The notes under the pieces are model-generated. The model did not search any database. It saw only the letters and a program-made list of their open reading frames with translations, and was not told where the DNA came from. Below are positions 43,158-53,430 of a DNA stretch of 64,000 nt, piece after piece. The position numbers were made by a program, and so were the translations under genes. This DNA comes from UBA969 sp041694635 (GTDB taxonomy: Bacteria > Planctomycetota > Planctomycetia > Gemmatales > Gemmataceae): assembly GCA_041694635.1 (NCBI GenBank), contig JBDNHI010000019.1, positions 1 to 64,000 on the forward strand, in the 5' to 3' direction. Position 1 is the stretch's first letter, and each line of letters begins with the position of its first letter.

Positions 43158-45359
43158 CTAGAGGGTTCTATTTCCTGCGGGTTTAAAAAGACTTCGTGTA
43201 GTACTTTCTAGACCCTGCAGCGGGCGGGCACTTTTCGGGTTGGCGTTCGGGCATAAGTGGTGAACATAAATCGTTTCCATAATCAGTAATACACCCGCAA
43301 TAAATACCAGAATCGGCCAGATCGCCCAGTGACCCGATTGTTTGGAAAGTTGGTCTTTTGCAGTTTGGGAGCTTACCACTTCAACCATGGCAGGCGACCA
43401 CCATTGTTCCAGCGCAGGAGTTTCCATCGGGTCAAGAGAACTATCCTGTCGGCTGGCGTTAACTGCAAAAGTGAAAATATTTTTACCCGAGGTTTCGACG
43501 CGGTAGAATCCAGTTTCAAGAGTGGTGTCGAGGTGAAGAAGGGTTTGGCTTTTCAGGGTGATAAGTCGAGGTGAAAGTTTAACGCCTGTGGGGCTGACTA
43601 CCATAACATCGTCTTTAGGTGAATTGTTTGGTAGTAAAATGTCAATAGAATTGCCGGTGTAGAAACTCTGTTTTAGTGCGCCTGATGCCAAATGATTTAG
43701 CAAGCGATCGAGCAGAGGAATGAAGATTTTTTTCTCACTAGGGAGATCCGTCCATTCATCATTGGCTGACATATTAAGAATGATAATACGGCCAGCTCCC
43801 AAGGTTCTTTCAAGAATAGCTGGGATGTTATCATCAAAGCGGGCGAGAATGCGATCGGATTTATCAATCGTGCCCGAAAGGTTTGCGTAGCGGTTAAACC
43901 GACTGGTGGTAAGGTCGCCTAGCAAAGGGTCTTTGAGTAAAGCAAGAAGCGGATGGTTCCAAGAGATGTTAGTCATTCTGCCGGGTTTGCCTTCCAAAGT
44001 GAATTTTTGAGCTTCAATTTTTAAAGGCAAGGGAAGGATACCTTCAGCAGGTTGTTGTGGGCGATAAAGTTTTTGGTTATAGAATTCTTCGTTGATGTGT
44101 GGGCCGAACAAAACCGCAAGGCCAGCCCCAGTTCGGACTCGAGTTTCTAATGCTTCGAGAGAAGTGCTAGTTAATTCCGGAACCCCCGCCATTAGAATGA
44201 CATCGGCATTTTGGAAATCAGTAGCTGAAACGGTGCCGGAATTGCGCACCAATACTTCGATTGCCAGATTTTTAGATGCGCGCAGCACTTCCATCCCAAC
44301 CCGCAGGTAGAGCCCATCGCTGCGGCCATCTGCACCTTTAACATCGGGTTCTACTAATAAAACACGGGCCGCCCAAGGTGTATCAAGGTTCAAGAAAAAA
44401 GAATCATCTGCTTTTAATCCATCAGAAGGTTCTAGATTAAGTGTGGCAATCTGACCTTTAAGATTCAATGCAGCAGGAATGCGAAAATCAATTCGGGTGA
44501 CCTGCCCAGGTTTTAATGTCACTGGTTGGGATTCTTCTACCACGCCCGATATACCCTGTAAAATAATATTTACCGGGCCGGTTGGTTCGACATTGCAACT
44601 AACCTCTGCTCGAATTATTCGATCTTCATCGGTTCCGAATTGCAGTAATCTGGCATTCGCAATCCATTTATTGGGCGTGGGACTGGCTGTTGTTTCTATC
44701 AACTTGACGGCCACTGGATTGGGCAAGTCTTTTAAAAAAGTTTGAATTCGCTTTTGTTCCCAGCGATCTTTTAGGTTATCTGTTAGGAATACAAGTTCGA
44801 CGCTCTGCTGGTTGTTAGAACGAATCAAGGACCGAATCAATGGCAAGGTTGCAGTTAAGCTGGCATGAGAGGAAGTTGGGTGGAGGGAATTGATTTTTTC
44901 AAGAGCGAGGGAAGAATCAGGCCCCAGCGGGGTGATTAATTCTGGCGTAGGGCCTGAAAGCAAGATTGAGGTGAGGTCGCCCACATTATAATTTTTTGCG
45001 TAAAGAGTTGCAAGTTGAGTTGCTTTTGCAAATGAAGAGAGGTCATCGCCCGCTTGATACAACATGCTGGCCCCGCCATCAATTACTATAAAACGAGTAA
45101 CAGGTTTATTTTTTCCCCAACCGCCAACCAGAGGTTTCGCAAGGGCCATCACCAACAATAAAATGCAGGCTGCCCGCATTAGGAATAGTAACCATTGATG
45201 CCATTGAATCCGTCTAGATAGTCGTTGTTTGGTAAGCTTAAGCCAGCGCAAGGAACTGAATGGAGTGGATTGCATTTTGCGTGGTTTGAACAGATGCACC
45301 ACAATGGGCAAAATTAAAAGTAAAGCGCCTATCAATGCCATGGGTGCAAGGAAAGTCAT
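43158..45359 (-). CDS. BatA-type membrane protein with degenerate VWA
   Basis: A 733-residue protein with an N-terminal BatA membrane domain (LIGALLLILPIVVHLFKPRK, then RIQWHQWLLFLMRAACILLL). The VWA-like region has a degenerate metal site (VIDGGASMLY in place of DxSxS). A long extracytoplasmic part follows, with a glutamine-amidotransferase-like fold, and a C-terminal helix near 680-700. The loss of the MIDAS residues suggests a structural role, in contrast to the following VWA protein. It starts 7 bp after the DUF58 stop. Confidence 0.85.
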   Translation of the reverse strand: MTFLAPMALIGALLLILPIVVHLFKPRKMQSTPFSSLRWLKLTKQRLSRRIQWHQWLLFLMRAACILLLVMALAKPLVGGWGKNKPVTRFIVIDGGASMLYQAGDDLSSFAKATQLATLYAKNYNVGDLTSILLSGPTPELITPLGPDSSLALEKINSLHPTSSHASLTATLPLIRSLIRSNNQQSVELVFLTDNLKDRWEQKRIQTFLKDLPNPVAVKLIETTASPTPNKWIANARLLQFGTDEDRIIRAEVSCNVEPTGPVNIILQGISGVVEESQPVTLKPGQVTRIDFRIPAALNLKGQIATLNLEPSDGLKADDSFFLNLDTPWAARVLLVEPDVKGADGRSDGLYLRVGMEVLRASKNLAIEVLVRNSGTVSATDFQNADVILMAGVPELTSTSLEALETRVRTGAGLAVLFGPHINEEFYNQKLYRPQQPAEGILPLPLKIEAQKFTLEGKPGRMTNISWNHPLLALLKDPLLGDLTTSRFNRYANLSGTIDKSDRILARFDDNIPAILERTLGAGRIIILNMSANDEWTDLPSEKKIFIPLLDRLLNHLASGALKQSFYTGNSIDILLPNNSPKDDVMVVSPTGVKLSPRLITLKSQTLLHLDTTLETGFYRVETSGKNIFTFAVNASRQDSSLDPMETPALEQWWSPAMVEVVSSQTAKDQLSKQSGHWAIWPILVFIAGVLLIMETIYVHHLCPNANPKSARPLQGLESTTRSLFKPAGNRTL

Positions 45360-45366
45360 GGCGATG

Positions 45367-46410
45367 TTATCTCCCGCTTTTGGCGCGGCGATTTAGATAG
45401 GCCGTTAATGCCTGATCGTAGCTTTGCTTTGTATTTATTAAATGATAATCTATGCCACTTTCCGTCAGGCCCTTCCGATAGAAACCACACAACTCTTCCA
45501 TTTGTTTAAGATAAGCTGAACGAAGTGAGACGGGATCGATTTCCATTTCTTCGTTCGTTTCAATATCTCGAAAAAGGGCTGCTCCCTCAAATGAAAAATC
45601 TAATTCAGTTGCATCTTGAACATGAAAAACAATGACATCATGACGGTGACCTGCGAGCAACCGTATTGCTTTGAGGGTTTCTTCTGGGTCGTCAATGAGA
45701 TCACTGATTATGACAACCATGCCGCGCCTTTTAAGTTTGCGTGCTAGTGTTCGTATACTGCTAGCAACATTGGTATGGCCAGTTGGTGCATGTCGAACCA
45801 TGGCAGCCATGATTTGTCGGAGATGAATGCGTCTAGCTTTAGGTGGAACATAGACCCCTGGGGTTGCTGCGAATAACGCCAGACCTACCGCATCTTGTTG
45901 CCTAACCATAAGGTAAGCCAAGCAGGTAGCAAGGAAACAAGAATAATCCCACTTAGTTAAAGCTCCGGTGCCATATCCCATCGATGCCGAGTGATCAAGT
46001 AATAGATGGCATCGTAAGTTGGTTTCTTCTTCGAATCGTTTGATGTAATAATGATCGGTTCGGGCGAAAAGTGCCCAATCGAGGTATTTGAGATCATCGC
46101 CTGGAACATATTCACGATGCTCTGCAAACTCTACCGAAAAACCATGAAATGGGCTTTTGTGTAAACCACTTAAAAAACCTTCCACCACCACTTTGGCAAG
46201 CATGGGCGAAATACCAACCCGAACAAGAATCGCAGGATCCATGTAGCGCTGTGGGTCGAAGCCTTCCATTGGCTTTGCGAGTTTATGCGTATCGGAAGAA
46301 ACGACTGCATGATGCAATTTGCGAAATATGCCTGTTGCTTGTGAGCCCAGTTTTTTTAACCAAGATAATGATAAAGACTTTAACATCGTTTTATTCATAC
46401 TCGCATTCAC
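45367..46410 (-). CDS. DUF58 protein
   Basis: A cytoplasmic protein of 347 residues with the DUF58 signature (EFAEHREYVPGDDLKYLDWALFAR) followed by a VWA-like part with an apparently intact MIDAS (LLDHSASMGYG) and VVIISDLIDD. DUF58 proteins are standard partners of MoxR ATPases. The frame starts at GTG 46410, preceded by GGAAG; ATG 46398 is an alternative. It follows the MoxR gene by 36 bp. Confidence 0.92.
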   Translation of the reverse strand: MNASMNKTMLKSLSLSWLKKLGSQATGIFRKLHHAVVSSDTHKLAKPMEGFDPQRYMDPAILVRVGISPMLAKVVVEGFLSGLHKSPFHGFSVEFAEHREYVPGDDLKYLDWALFARTDHYYIKRFEEETNLRCHLLLDHSASMGYGTGALTKWDYSCFLATCLAYLMVRQQDAVGLALFAATPGVYVPPKARRIHLRQIMAAMVRHAPTGHTNVASSIRTLARKLKRRGMVVIISDLIDDPEETLKAIRLLAGHRHDVIVFHVQDATELDFSFEGAALFRDIETNEEMEIDPVSLRSAYLKQMEELCGFYRKGLTESGIDYHLINTKQSYDQALTAYLNRRAKSGR

Positions 46411-46446
46411 TTGTTTTAACTTCCAAGCTTAATAATAATTCTTTCT

Positions 46447-47445
46447 CTAATGTGACCGTTCACCTATAGTTTCAAGCAATTTCTTGATGATCGCATCGGT
46501 ACTAATACCTTCCGCTTCTGCTGCAAAACTTGCTTGTAAACGATGGCGCAGTACTGGTAATGCCAGATGCCTTACATCGTCGCACGAAACATTGATCTTG
46601 CCCGATAATGCAGCATGGCATTTGGCAACATGAATCAAGGCCTGACTGGCACGCGGACCAGCGCCCCATGCCACTTGTTCCTTGATGAAACTTGGTACGC
46701 CTGCCTCTTCTGGCCGAGTAGCTCGCACCAAATCTACCGCATACCCCGTAACATGTTTCGAAACAGGTATGCTTCGAATTAGTTCCTGAAACTTTAGCAG
46801 GGTTTCTCGATCGCAAACTGACTTCACATCATGAACTTCATTCATGGTAGTCCGGCTAACGATTTGTTCTTCCTCCTCAAGTGTGGGATAACGAATGAAA
46901 GTGTTCAATAAGAAGCGATCTTTCTGAGCCTCGGGGAGGGGATAAGTCCCTTCCTGATCGATTGGATTTTGGGTAGCAAGAACAAAAAACGGAGGTTCGA
47001 GCGAATAGGTTTTACCCCCTGCAGTGACTTCTTTTTCCTGCATCGCCTGTAAAAGCGCTGCTTGAGTTTTTGGCGGTGTTCGATTGATTTCATCTGCAAG
47101 CAAAAGGTTGGTGAAAACCGGACCACTTACAAAAACCATGATTCGCTTGCCCGTTGTATGATCCTCTTCAATAACATTGGTCCCCACGATATCGGAAGGC
47201 ATCAGATCCGGAGTGAATTGAATGCGTTTGAATTTCAAAGCGACTAACTTTGCAAGAGTGTTGATCATTAAGGTTTTTGCCAACCCTGGCACGCCTTCCA
47301 ATAGGTTGTGTCCTCCTGCGAAAAGTGTGATTAAAAGTTCTTCAAGAACTGCGGTCTGCCCGACTACAACTTTGGAAAATTCAGCGAGCATCGCTTTATG
47401 AAGAGTGTTAAGCTCTGCTAGTTTTTGTTCGATTTCTTTGCTCAT
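46447..47445 (-). CDS. MoxR family AAA+ ATPase
   Basis: A cytosolic AAA+ ATPase of 332 residues. Walker A is GVPGLAKT near 52-59, Walker B is LLADEINR, sensor 1 is VLATQNP and sensor 2 is GPRASQAL. MoxR proteins act as chaperone-like remodelling ATPases on VWA-domain partners, which here are encoded directly downstream (DUF58, BatA-type and VWA genes). Upstream neighbours are the DUF4159 and exported-protein genes of the same long operon; the 119-bp gap before this gene could hold an internal promoter. Confidence 0.95.
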   Translation of the reverse strand: MSKEIEQKLAELNTLHKAMLAEFSKVVVGQTAVLEELLITLFAGGHNLLEGVPGLAKTLMINTLAKLVALKFKRIQFTPDLMPSDIVGTNVIEEDHTTGKRIMVFVSGPVFTNLLLADEINRTPPKTQAALLQAMQEKEVTAGGKTYSLEPPFFVLATQNPIDQEGTYPLPEAQKDRFLLNTFIRYPTLEEEEQIVSRTTMNEVHDVKSVCDRETLLKFQELIRSIPVSKHVTGYAVDLVRATRPEEAGVPSFIKEQVAWGAGPRASQALIHVAKCHAALSGKINVSCDDVRHLALPVLRHRLQASFAAEAEGISTDAIIKKLLETIGERSH

Positions 47446-47564
47446 GATCCATCTTTCAAATGCCTGTCTTTAGTAACAGGCGGTAAAATTTTAAGAAACA
47501 ATTCGCACGCCGATAGTAGGGGAACCTACCTGATTGTCAACCAGATTCATTTTGACTTTCTTGC

Positions 47565-49148
47565 TTAATGACTAAGCGCAAAAGTGATAATGTTATTAAC
47601 AATTCGCATGGCATCGGTATCGATCACCCCCTTGGCATAGACATTGGATTCGCGATTGACACCGCTCATCAGGTCGTAGGGGGAGTAAAGGATAGCTAAT
47701 CTGCCATCGATAAAATAGCCAAGAAACTCAGGGGTTTCAAGAGTTGGATTGTCACGCAAAGCAGCGGGGGTAAAACTAACGCGTTCGATAGAGTTCCATC
47801 CACCACTAAAGAGAGGATGACTCGGGGGAATTTTGACCAGCTCTGCGTTTGAAAAGACGCGCTTTAATTCCCGCTTGAATGATTTGTCGAACGGTTTTAA
47901 TCCAGCCCCGGCACTTACAACCAGTAGTCCGCCACGATGAAGATAGCGAGCTAAGCCTGTAATTTCTGCATCGTTTAAGATAAAATCATAATGACCGGTC
48001 ATGAACAACAGAGGATAGTGGCCTGTAGCTTTATCAGAAAGCGCTACAGTTTGGGGAGTGAAATCAACATCTATACTGGTGTTATCCTTAAGGTTTGCGA
48101 GCACACTATTCTGAATAGCAGGGTTGAGATCCCAGCTTCCGGAGTATTTGACGGAGGCAAAGCGAACAACATCGCCTGGTTTAGTGCGGCCTGTGTAGAG
48201 GGGGAAATCTTGAGCTAGAAATCTGCCATACTCGGTGCAGCCAAGCATGTAAGCAACAAGATTAACGCCAAGTCGTTTGGCAGATTCGCCCACAATATGC
48301 TTTCCCTCAGGATGAAAATCAGTGCCACTAAGGGTACCTCCGAGCCCACCAGGCACAAGAATGCAGGCAGCGCGGGTGCCAATATCAATGGAATAAACTT
48401 CGGGGGGCCGTGACGCTTGAACCCCGTTTAAAAGCATCATGACATTTTGGATTCGAAATCGGGCGTTGAAAACAGGATGATCCATGGGCATGCGCATGAA
48501 AGATTTATGTGGGAAGACTTTTTTCATTTCTCGCAGCACCGCACGCGAAAATTCATCTCTTCCCCTTGCTGCATTAAAAATAATGGTTCCACCTTGGGTG
48601 ATAAATTTCTTCAAGTTTTCAACTTCAGCAGGCTTAAGTACAAATTCATAGTCCCCAGTCATGTACAAAATCGGAATTTCTACCGGGTCAAATCCCGTAC
48701 TTCCCAATGCTTTCGTCGCATACTGGTAATTGTTCCCATCCGCAAGCTTTTCATTTGTCAGTGTCACTAGGTTAAGCGCATCGTTGGGGTAACTTTTCCA
48801 CTGTTCGAATTTTTGCACAACTCCATTGGGATGCTTATACTGCAATGTTTCACCATATTCTACCTTGTATATTACAGTCAGATTGGTCGGCGGAGGCGGT
48901 GACCGATGTTGGGTTTTCCTCATGGTTGGCCCAGGATCCGGTATGATATCTGTTTCTTCACCCGCAGTTTGAGTCCGGGGTGGTGCCTTTGCTGGGGGAG
49001 GCGGAGGGGCCTCTGCGGGGGGGAATAATACTGTGCGCTGTGCGTTTAGATTTCCCGCAAAACTAATTAGAATAATTGAAGTAATCATGATTCGAAGGGG
49101 AAAACTTTTACCTTTTCTTATAGTACTTATGCAAAATAACTTCATCAT
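47565..49148 (-). CDS. Exported protein with tandem DUF4159 domains
   Basis: A 527-residue protein with a signal peptide (about 18-36) and a proline-rich linker (residues about 40-95, many PPPP and APPP runs). Two consecutive copies of the DUF4159 fold follow: LYMTGDYEFVLKPAEVENLKKF near 161 and LFMTGHYDFILNDAEITGLARY near 382, each followed by a GG(T/L)-hydrophobic strand and a conserved HP(V/L)F segment. The domain resembles class I glutamine amidotransferases without the catalytic residues. Its start overlaps the preceding gene by 4 bp. Confidence 0.87.
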   Translation of the reverse strand: MMKLFCISTIRKGKSFPLRIMITSIILISFAGNLNAQRTVLFPPAEAPPPPPAKAPPRTQTAGEETDIIPDPGPTMRKTQHRSPPPPTNLTVIYKVEYGETLQYKHPNGVVQKFEQWKSYPNDALNLVTLTNEKLADGNNYQYATKALGSTGFDPVEIPILYMTGDYEFVLKPAEVENLKKFITQGGTIIFNAARGRDEFSRAVLREMKKVFPHKSFMRMPMDHPVFNARFRIQNVMMLLNGVQASRPPEVYSIDIGTRAACILVPGGLGGTLSGTDFHPEGKHIVGESAKRLGVNLVAYMLGCTEYGRFLAQDFPLYTGRTKPGDVVRFASVKYSGSWDLNPAIQNSVLANLKDNTSIDVDFTPQTVALSDKATGHYPLLFMTGHYDFILNDAEITGLARYLHRGGLLVVSAGAGLKPFDKSFKRELKRVFSNAELVKIPPSHPLFSGGWNSIERVSFTPAALRDNPTLETPEFLGYFIDGRLAILYSPYDLMSGVNRESNVYAKGVIDTDAMRIVNNIITFALSH

Positions 49149-50722
49149 TTTAAAGGTACCTCAAGGGTTACGGTGCTTTCATCGGATTCTCGTCGGAATG
49201 CATTTTCTATTGGCTTGAAATTTATGCTTTTTAATACCGGTTTCGCTTCCCCTTCTTTCAAGGCTACTCCCAACAACTTCACCTGATATTGTGGCGCAGC
49301 CTGAAGTTTCCCACCCACATCAATCGACCAAGCTTTTATTATCAGCGGATTTAATGTGTTCGCAAGGGGTGTCAAACCATTAACTAATGGCGCGGGGGAA
49401 TTGCGTACATTGGGATCTGCGCTATCTGCTGGTAACGCTGGAACAATGGTGCGAACTTCAATAAATGAATCCGCAGGTGCACCTTTACAAGCTATTACCG
49501 CATATTGAAGTGCAGTGATTGAATCAACTTTTGCAGTTGCAGGTTGGGGCCCAAGAGTGATCTGGGCAGGTATTATATCACAATTAAGCAGGGTTAGGCT
49601 TCCTGTATGCAGTGCGATTGCAATGCCCTTAGGTGCAAGATTCGTCACCTGAAAATTGGTGAGTTGAAGATTCGATGTGTTGGCATTAAACGCCTGTGTA
49701 CTCTTTTCGATGATGATATCTTCAAGCACACCGGTTCCAGATAAAATTTTGATGCCATTGGTGCAATTGCGAAGGACGCATTTTTTTATCATGCTATTGG
49801 GAACTGCAACTGCCCCGCCGCCAATAATTATTCCATTGGTGCAATTTTCAATCAGGTTACCTGAAAGCGTGGTGTCACTTTGAAACCCAGCAGAAATGCC
49901 TGTGATGTATCCACCCCTAATATGATTTCCCTTGATCTCTGAGAGAGGGCTATACGCTACATGGATTGCAGGTTCTTCGATAAGCTTGGGTCCCAGATGC
50001 TCGAAAGTATTTTTGGAAAGAACCGGAGTATCGCAGTAAAGAATTGAAAGACTAGAGAGACCAGAGAACCGATTTTCGATGAAGTTAATCTTTTCGTTGG
50101 GAGTAGCTCCGGTGTTGTCAATTTTAGAAACAATAAAGCGAATGTTTTTTAGTGCAGCCCACTGAATGTCAATACTAACAGCGCCTTCTGCTTCAATTAA
50201 ATTGATTAATTCATCAGGTTGTTGGGCCCCGTTTAAGGAGGAAAGAGCGATGTTACGCTTTCCATCTGGAAGGTCTGGTTTTCCATAAAGAAGTAAATTG
50301 GCTCCCTTTTTTAGTTTGATGCCGCGTTTTTCAGGTGTCTCACCGATCATCCGAAGTTCCAGAAAATCGGATGAAGACTTTGTTCCATCTATTCGAATAA
50401 TTCCAAAATTTTCTATCGGCTCTGCAATAGAACAAATTTGCGTACCTCCTCCTGTTTTGAAAGTAAAAATTCCTTTGGGATCAATATGTAGTTTACGGCA
50501 TGAAACCTTACCCGCATCATTGCGATCAAAAGCAACGATATCATTTTTCTGAATGATAACATCGTCGCCACTTGTGGGAACAACTTTCCCATGCCATGTC
50601 ATGGGGTCGGACCAAAGCCCACCTCCGGTGCTGTTCGATGAAATATCAGCAGAGAATGCAAAAGTACCACTTAAGAATAAAAAGTGGATGAACAAAAACA
50701 CTTGTCGTTGGGTTGGTTTCAC
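49145..50722 (-). CDS. G8 domain and parallel beta-helix surface protein
   Basis: An exported 525-residue protein with a signal peptide (about 1-24). A G8-type domain (about 28-130) is recognised by GGGLWSDPMTWHGKVVPTSGDDVII and repeated beta strands. A right-handed parallel beta-helix region (about 170-400, with IRGGYITGISAGFQSDTTLS-like rungs) follows. G8/beta-helix proteins are usually adhesive or act on polysaccharides; no catalytic residues are evident. It has 4-bp overlaps with both neighbouring operon genes. Confidence 0.85.
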   Translation of the reverse strand: MKPTQRQVFLFIHFLFLSGTFAFSADISSNSTGGGLWSDPMTWHGKVVPTSGDDVIIQKNDIVAFDRNDAGKVSCRKLHIDPKGIFTFKTGGGTQICSIAEPIENFGIIRIDGTKSSSDFLELRMIGETPEKRGIKLKKGANLLLYGKPDLPDGKRNIALSSLNGAQQPDELINLIEAEGAVSIDIQWAALKNIRFIVSKIDNTGATPNEKINFIENRFSGLSSLSILYCDTPVLSKNTFEHLGPKLIEEPAIHVAYSPLSEIKGNHIRGGYITGISAGFQSDTTLSGNLIENCTNGIIIGGGAVAVPNSMIKKCVLRNCTNGIKILSGTGVLEDIIIEKSTQAFNANTSNLQLTNFQVTNLAPKGIAIALHTGSLTLLNCDIIPAQITLGPQPATAKVDSITALQYAVIACKGAPADSFIEVRTIVPALPADSADPNVRNSPAPLVNGLTPLANTLNPLIIKAWSIDVGGKLQAAPQYQVKLLGVALKEGEAKPVLKSINFKPIENAFRRESDESTVTLEVPLK

Positions 50723-53430
50723 TGTTGCGTTTTTCCCCCTTCAATAAAGTTAACGAGGGAATCAATCCGCCTATCGGAGACCGGTTGGATAGAAAGTGAA
50801 TCGTAAAGTGTAACCCCCGTGTGATTGTAAAAAGAGAGTTTAAAAAGGCAATCCTGAGAAAGAGGTGCTTTGAGTTTGAAAGAAAGTTTATGCCATTGAT
50901 GATGGGAGGATCTATGTAAAGTAGCCGCAGCAAGGACTTCTTCTTTGCTTGGGTCAGCAATCAATCTGGCATGAATATAAGCGATTTGATGAGGAATAGG
51001 GGGGGCCGGTCGGAAGATATCCTTGTACCAGATTTCCGCCCAGTAGGTGGTGCCTGGCGTAAGATTCTTAAGAGGCAAAACATAGTCAATGAGTCCTCCC
51101 AATGGCGTAGGATAAATATCGATTAGCGCTGCATGGGACCCTTCAAGGCTCGGGGCCCGAACGATTGGAAAGGGCATCGACATACTGACCCAAGAACTTT
51201 CCTTTGGTTCAAAACCAGTTTGCATTCCTTTGAAAAAAGCTTCTTCAGGACGCTTGGCATTTTTAATTCTTTCCATGCGACCTTCAATTAACTTAACCAT
51301 ACTAGCGCATTTCTGTACTTCATAAAATTTCGGGAAGCTCTCATTCAAATTTCCAAACCACTTCAGTGATTTCTCTAACTCACCCATGCGAAAATATAAA
51401 TCTGCGATTCCAAGCGACGCCCGATCTCGGTATCCCGCCCATTGAGGTAATTTAAATATCATTTCGTAATTTCTTAGCGCATCTTCGTACTTACCTATAT
51501 GTCTGTCCGTTTCTGCTCGCATAAAACAGTACAAGCCATCAATTCGTCTACCTGGGAATTCGAGTTCCATCCGTTCGAGAAGTTGTCTGGTTGCAAGGAT
51601 TTCGCCTGCTTTGAGTTTTTGTTCAGCAATGCGCATGAGGGCGCCTCGAGTAGTGGCTTCCGTGTTGGCGGTGTTCGCAAATTTTTCGCCCCCCAAAGTT
51701 GCTGCAATGCGATAGGTGTCACTGGCCCGTGCCAGATCACCACCTTCCGCAAACATGTCGCCCCACCGGATTGCAGCAAGCCTCAGATTGGGATGCTCCA
51801 CCCGTTTGTGTTCATCGAGAATTGCTTGATAAATTTTGCTTGCAGCATTGGCATCTCGGTTATGGTATTGGTGAATTGCAGCCATTCCTAGTTTCAAGCG
51901 GACTTGCAAGACCGGTGTTTTAGCAAATTCTGGTGCAACTTCACCTCCTAATTTAAGCGCCTCTGCCGGCTTTCCAAGATTTGTAAGTGCTTCCATCCTG
52001 GCTGTTATCAACTGCGTTTTCATTTCCAAATCTAAATCTTTCTGAGCAAGTAGAACTTGCGTCACGCTTTCAAGTAAAGGCCATCGACTAGGTTCTTCGC
52101 AAATCTGAAGGAATGAAAAGATTTCACGAATGCGCTGTACATCAAGTTTTTTCCTTTCCATCGATTCAATAGTTTTAATAGTTTTGACAAGAGAAAGTGG
52201 ACTGGTATCACCTGGTTCAGGCCAGACTCTTATTTTTCGTTTGAAAGGTGGCATGCCTTCACCGGTAAGCATTGTTACCAGATAATCGCCTTCCTTGAAG
52301 AAAACATGGATAGGGGAAGGCCCCTTTGTGGAAGTGCCATCCCCAAAGTCCCAAGTTATTTTTTCAGGATCTTTAAAGTTGCCATCTGCTTCAAATCGAA
52401 CCAAGAATAATTTAAGCCCGACTGATTCTAAAGTATCGTCAATGCCGAAGGAAAAAGAGCCAGCATCGGAACCATCTCTTTTTTCAAAAGTTGCAACTCT
52501 TGCATATAGCGGGTGAGAAATAGCGTTGTTAGACACCATCGACATTTTAGGCAGGTCGGGCGTGGTCCATGCGAGTGTACATACGCCACGCACTTGCATG
52601 TTTTCTCCAACAACTTGATGAACTTCGAAGGGGTGAACCCCAACTTTAAGATCAACTTTGCCTACGATTTTTTCTAATTCTTTTACTTTAACTTGCCCTA
52701 AAGTACGGTTTGAACCTGGTCGTTCAAAAACTTTGAACCCATTAATAAAAAGAAAGGAAGCTTCGTCTGCGTTTACAAAAAAGTTATAAGTGCCCTCTTT
52801 TTTGATGTTAAGAAAACCTCGATAAGAAGCTGCAAATTTATTCCCAACATCGGGGCGTGCAGGATTGCAATTCTGCGTGATTTCCGTGACGATTGCATTG
52901 CCGATGATCTTGTTGCTTTTAAGAAGTCCTGCATTTACTTTGGCCCAGCTAGAAAGATCATCGCCTGCCCAATCTCGGAGTTCAAGAGTAAGGCCTTCTT
53001 TAAATGTAGGATCGGTTATTGCGTCAACTTTCACTAAAGCAGGTGCTTTAGGATTACCGCCGTAAACCCAGTACCACGGGTCGTTTCCATTGCGTTTGAA
53101 TTGAATAATGGAATCGCCTGTGGGGTCGTGAGAAAGAATAGCAACGGGAAGAATAATGCCAGCCGCAGTTTGCACTGCAATATCTGAAGCATCAGATTTT
53201 AACCAACCCCCCGTGGGAATATTTACCAACACGGATTTCGATGTTTGCGTGCTAACTTCGCCCAATATCCGAACTGGCCAACGCACCGCATAGCCCGCCA
53301 GCCAAGTGGGAGTTTGCGGAGGCAGGGGGTGAACCGAGGTAATTTCGGGTTGCGCAATAGCCCAGCCTGTAGCAATAAATAAGAATGCAATCAGAATGAA
53401 TTTCAGAGGGTAAGTTTGGAGATTTATCAT
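50719..53430 (-). CDS. PKD domain and TPR-like exported protein
   Basis: A 903-residue exported protein with a signal peptide (about 8-27). A PA14-like beta domain (about 120-300, GFLNIKKEGTYNFFVNADEASFLFING) precedes a PKD domain (about 345-405, ITWDFGDGT). Helical repeats resembling TPRs (about 430-690, with YHNRDANAASKIYQAIL-type units) and a C-terminal carbohydrate-binding-like sandwich follow. The mix suggests an envelope scaffold that binds both glycans and proteins. It overlaps the G8 gene by 4 bp and the DNRLRE-like gene by 4 bp. Confidence 0.85.
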   Translation of the reverse strand: MINLQTYPLKFILIAFLFIATGWAIAQPEITSVHPLPPQTPTWLAGYAVRWPVRILGEVSTQTSKSVLVNIPTGGWLKSDASDIAVQTAAGIILPVAILSHDPTGDSIIQFKRNGNDPWYWVYGGNPKAPALVKVDAITDPTFKEGLTLELRDWAGDDLSSWAKVNAGLLKSNKIIGNAIVTEITQNCNPARPDVGNKFAASYRGFLNIKKEGTYNFFVNADEASFLFINGFKVFERPGSNRTLGQVKVKELEKIVGKVDLKVGVHPFEVHQVVGENMQVRGVCTLAWTTPDLPKMSMVSNNAISHPLYARVATFEKRDGSDAGSFSFGIDDTLESVGLKLFLVRFEADGNFKDPEKITWDFGDGTSTKGPSPIHVFFKEGDYLVTMLTGEGMPPFKRKIRVWPEPGDTSPLSLVKTIKTIESMERKKLDVQRIREIFSFLQICEEPSRWPLLESVTQVLLAQKDLDLEMKTQLITARMEALTNLGKPAEALKLGGEVAPEFAKTPVLQVRLKLGMAAIHQYHNRDANAASKIYQAILDEHKRVEHPNLRLAAIRWGDMFAEGGDLARASDTYRIAATLGGEKFANTANTEATTRGALMRIAEQKLKAGEILATRQLLERMELEFPGRRIDGLYCFMRAETDRHIGKYEDALRNYEMIFKLPQWAGYRDRASLGIADLYFRMGELEKSLKWFGNLNESFPKFYEVQKCASMVKLIEGRMERIKNAKRPEEAFFKGMQTGFEPKESSWVSMSMPFPIVRAPSLEGSHAALIDIYPTPLGGLIDYVLPLKNLTPGTTYWAEIWYKDIFRPAPPIPHQIAYIHARLIADPSKEEVLAAATLHRSSHHQWHKLSFKLKAPLSQDCLFKLSFYNHTGVTLYDSLSIQPVSDRRIDSLVNFIEGGKTQQ

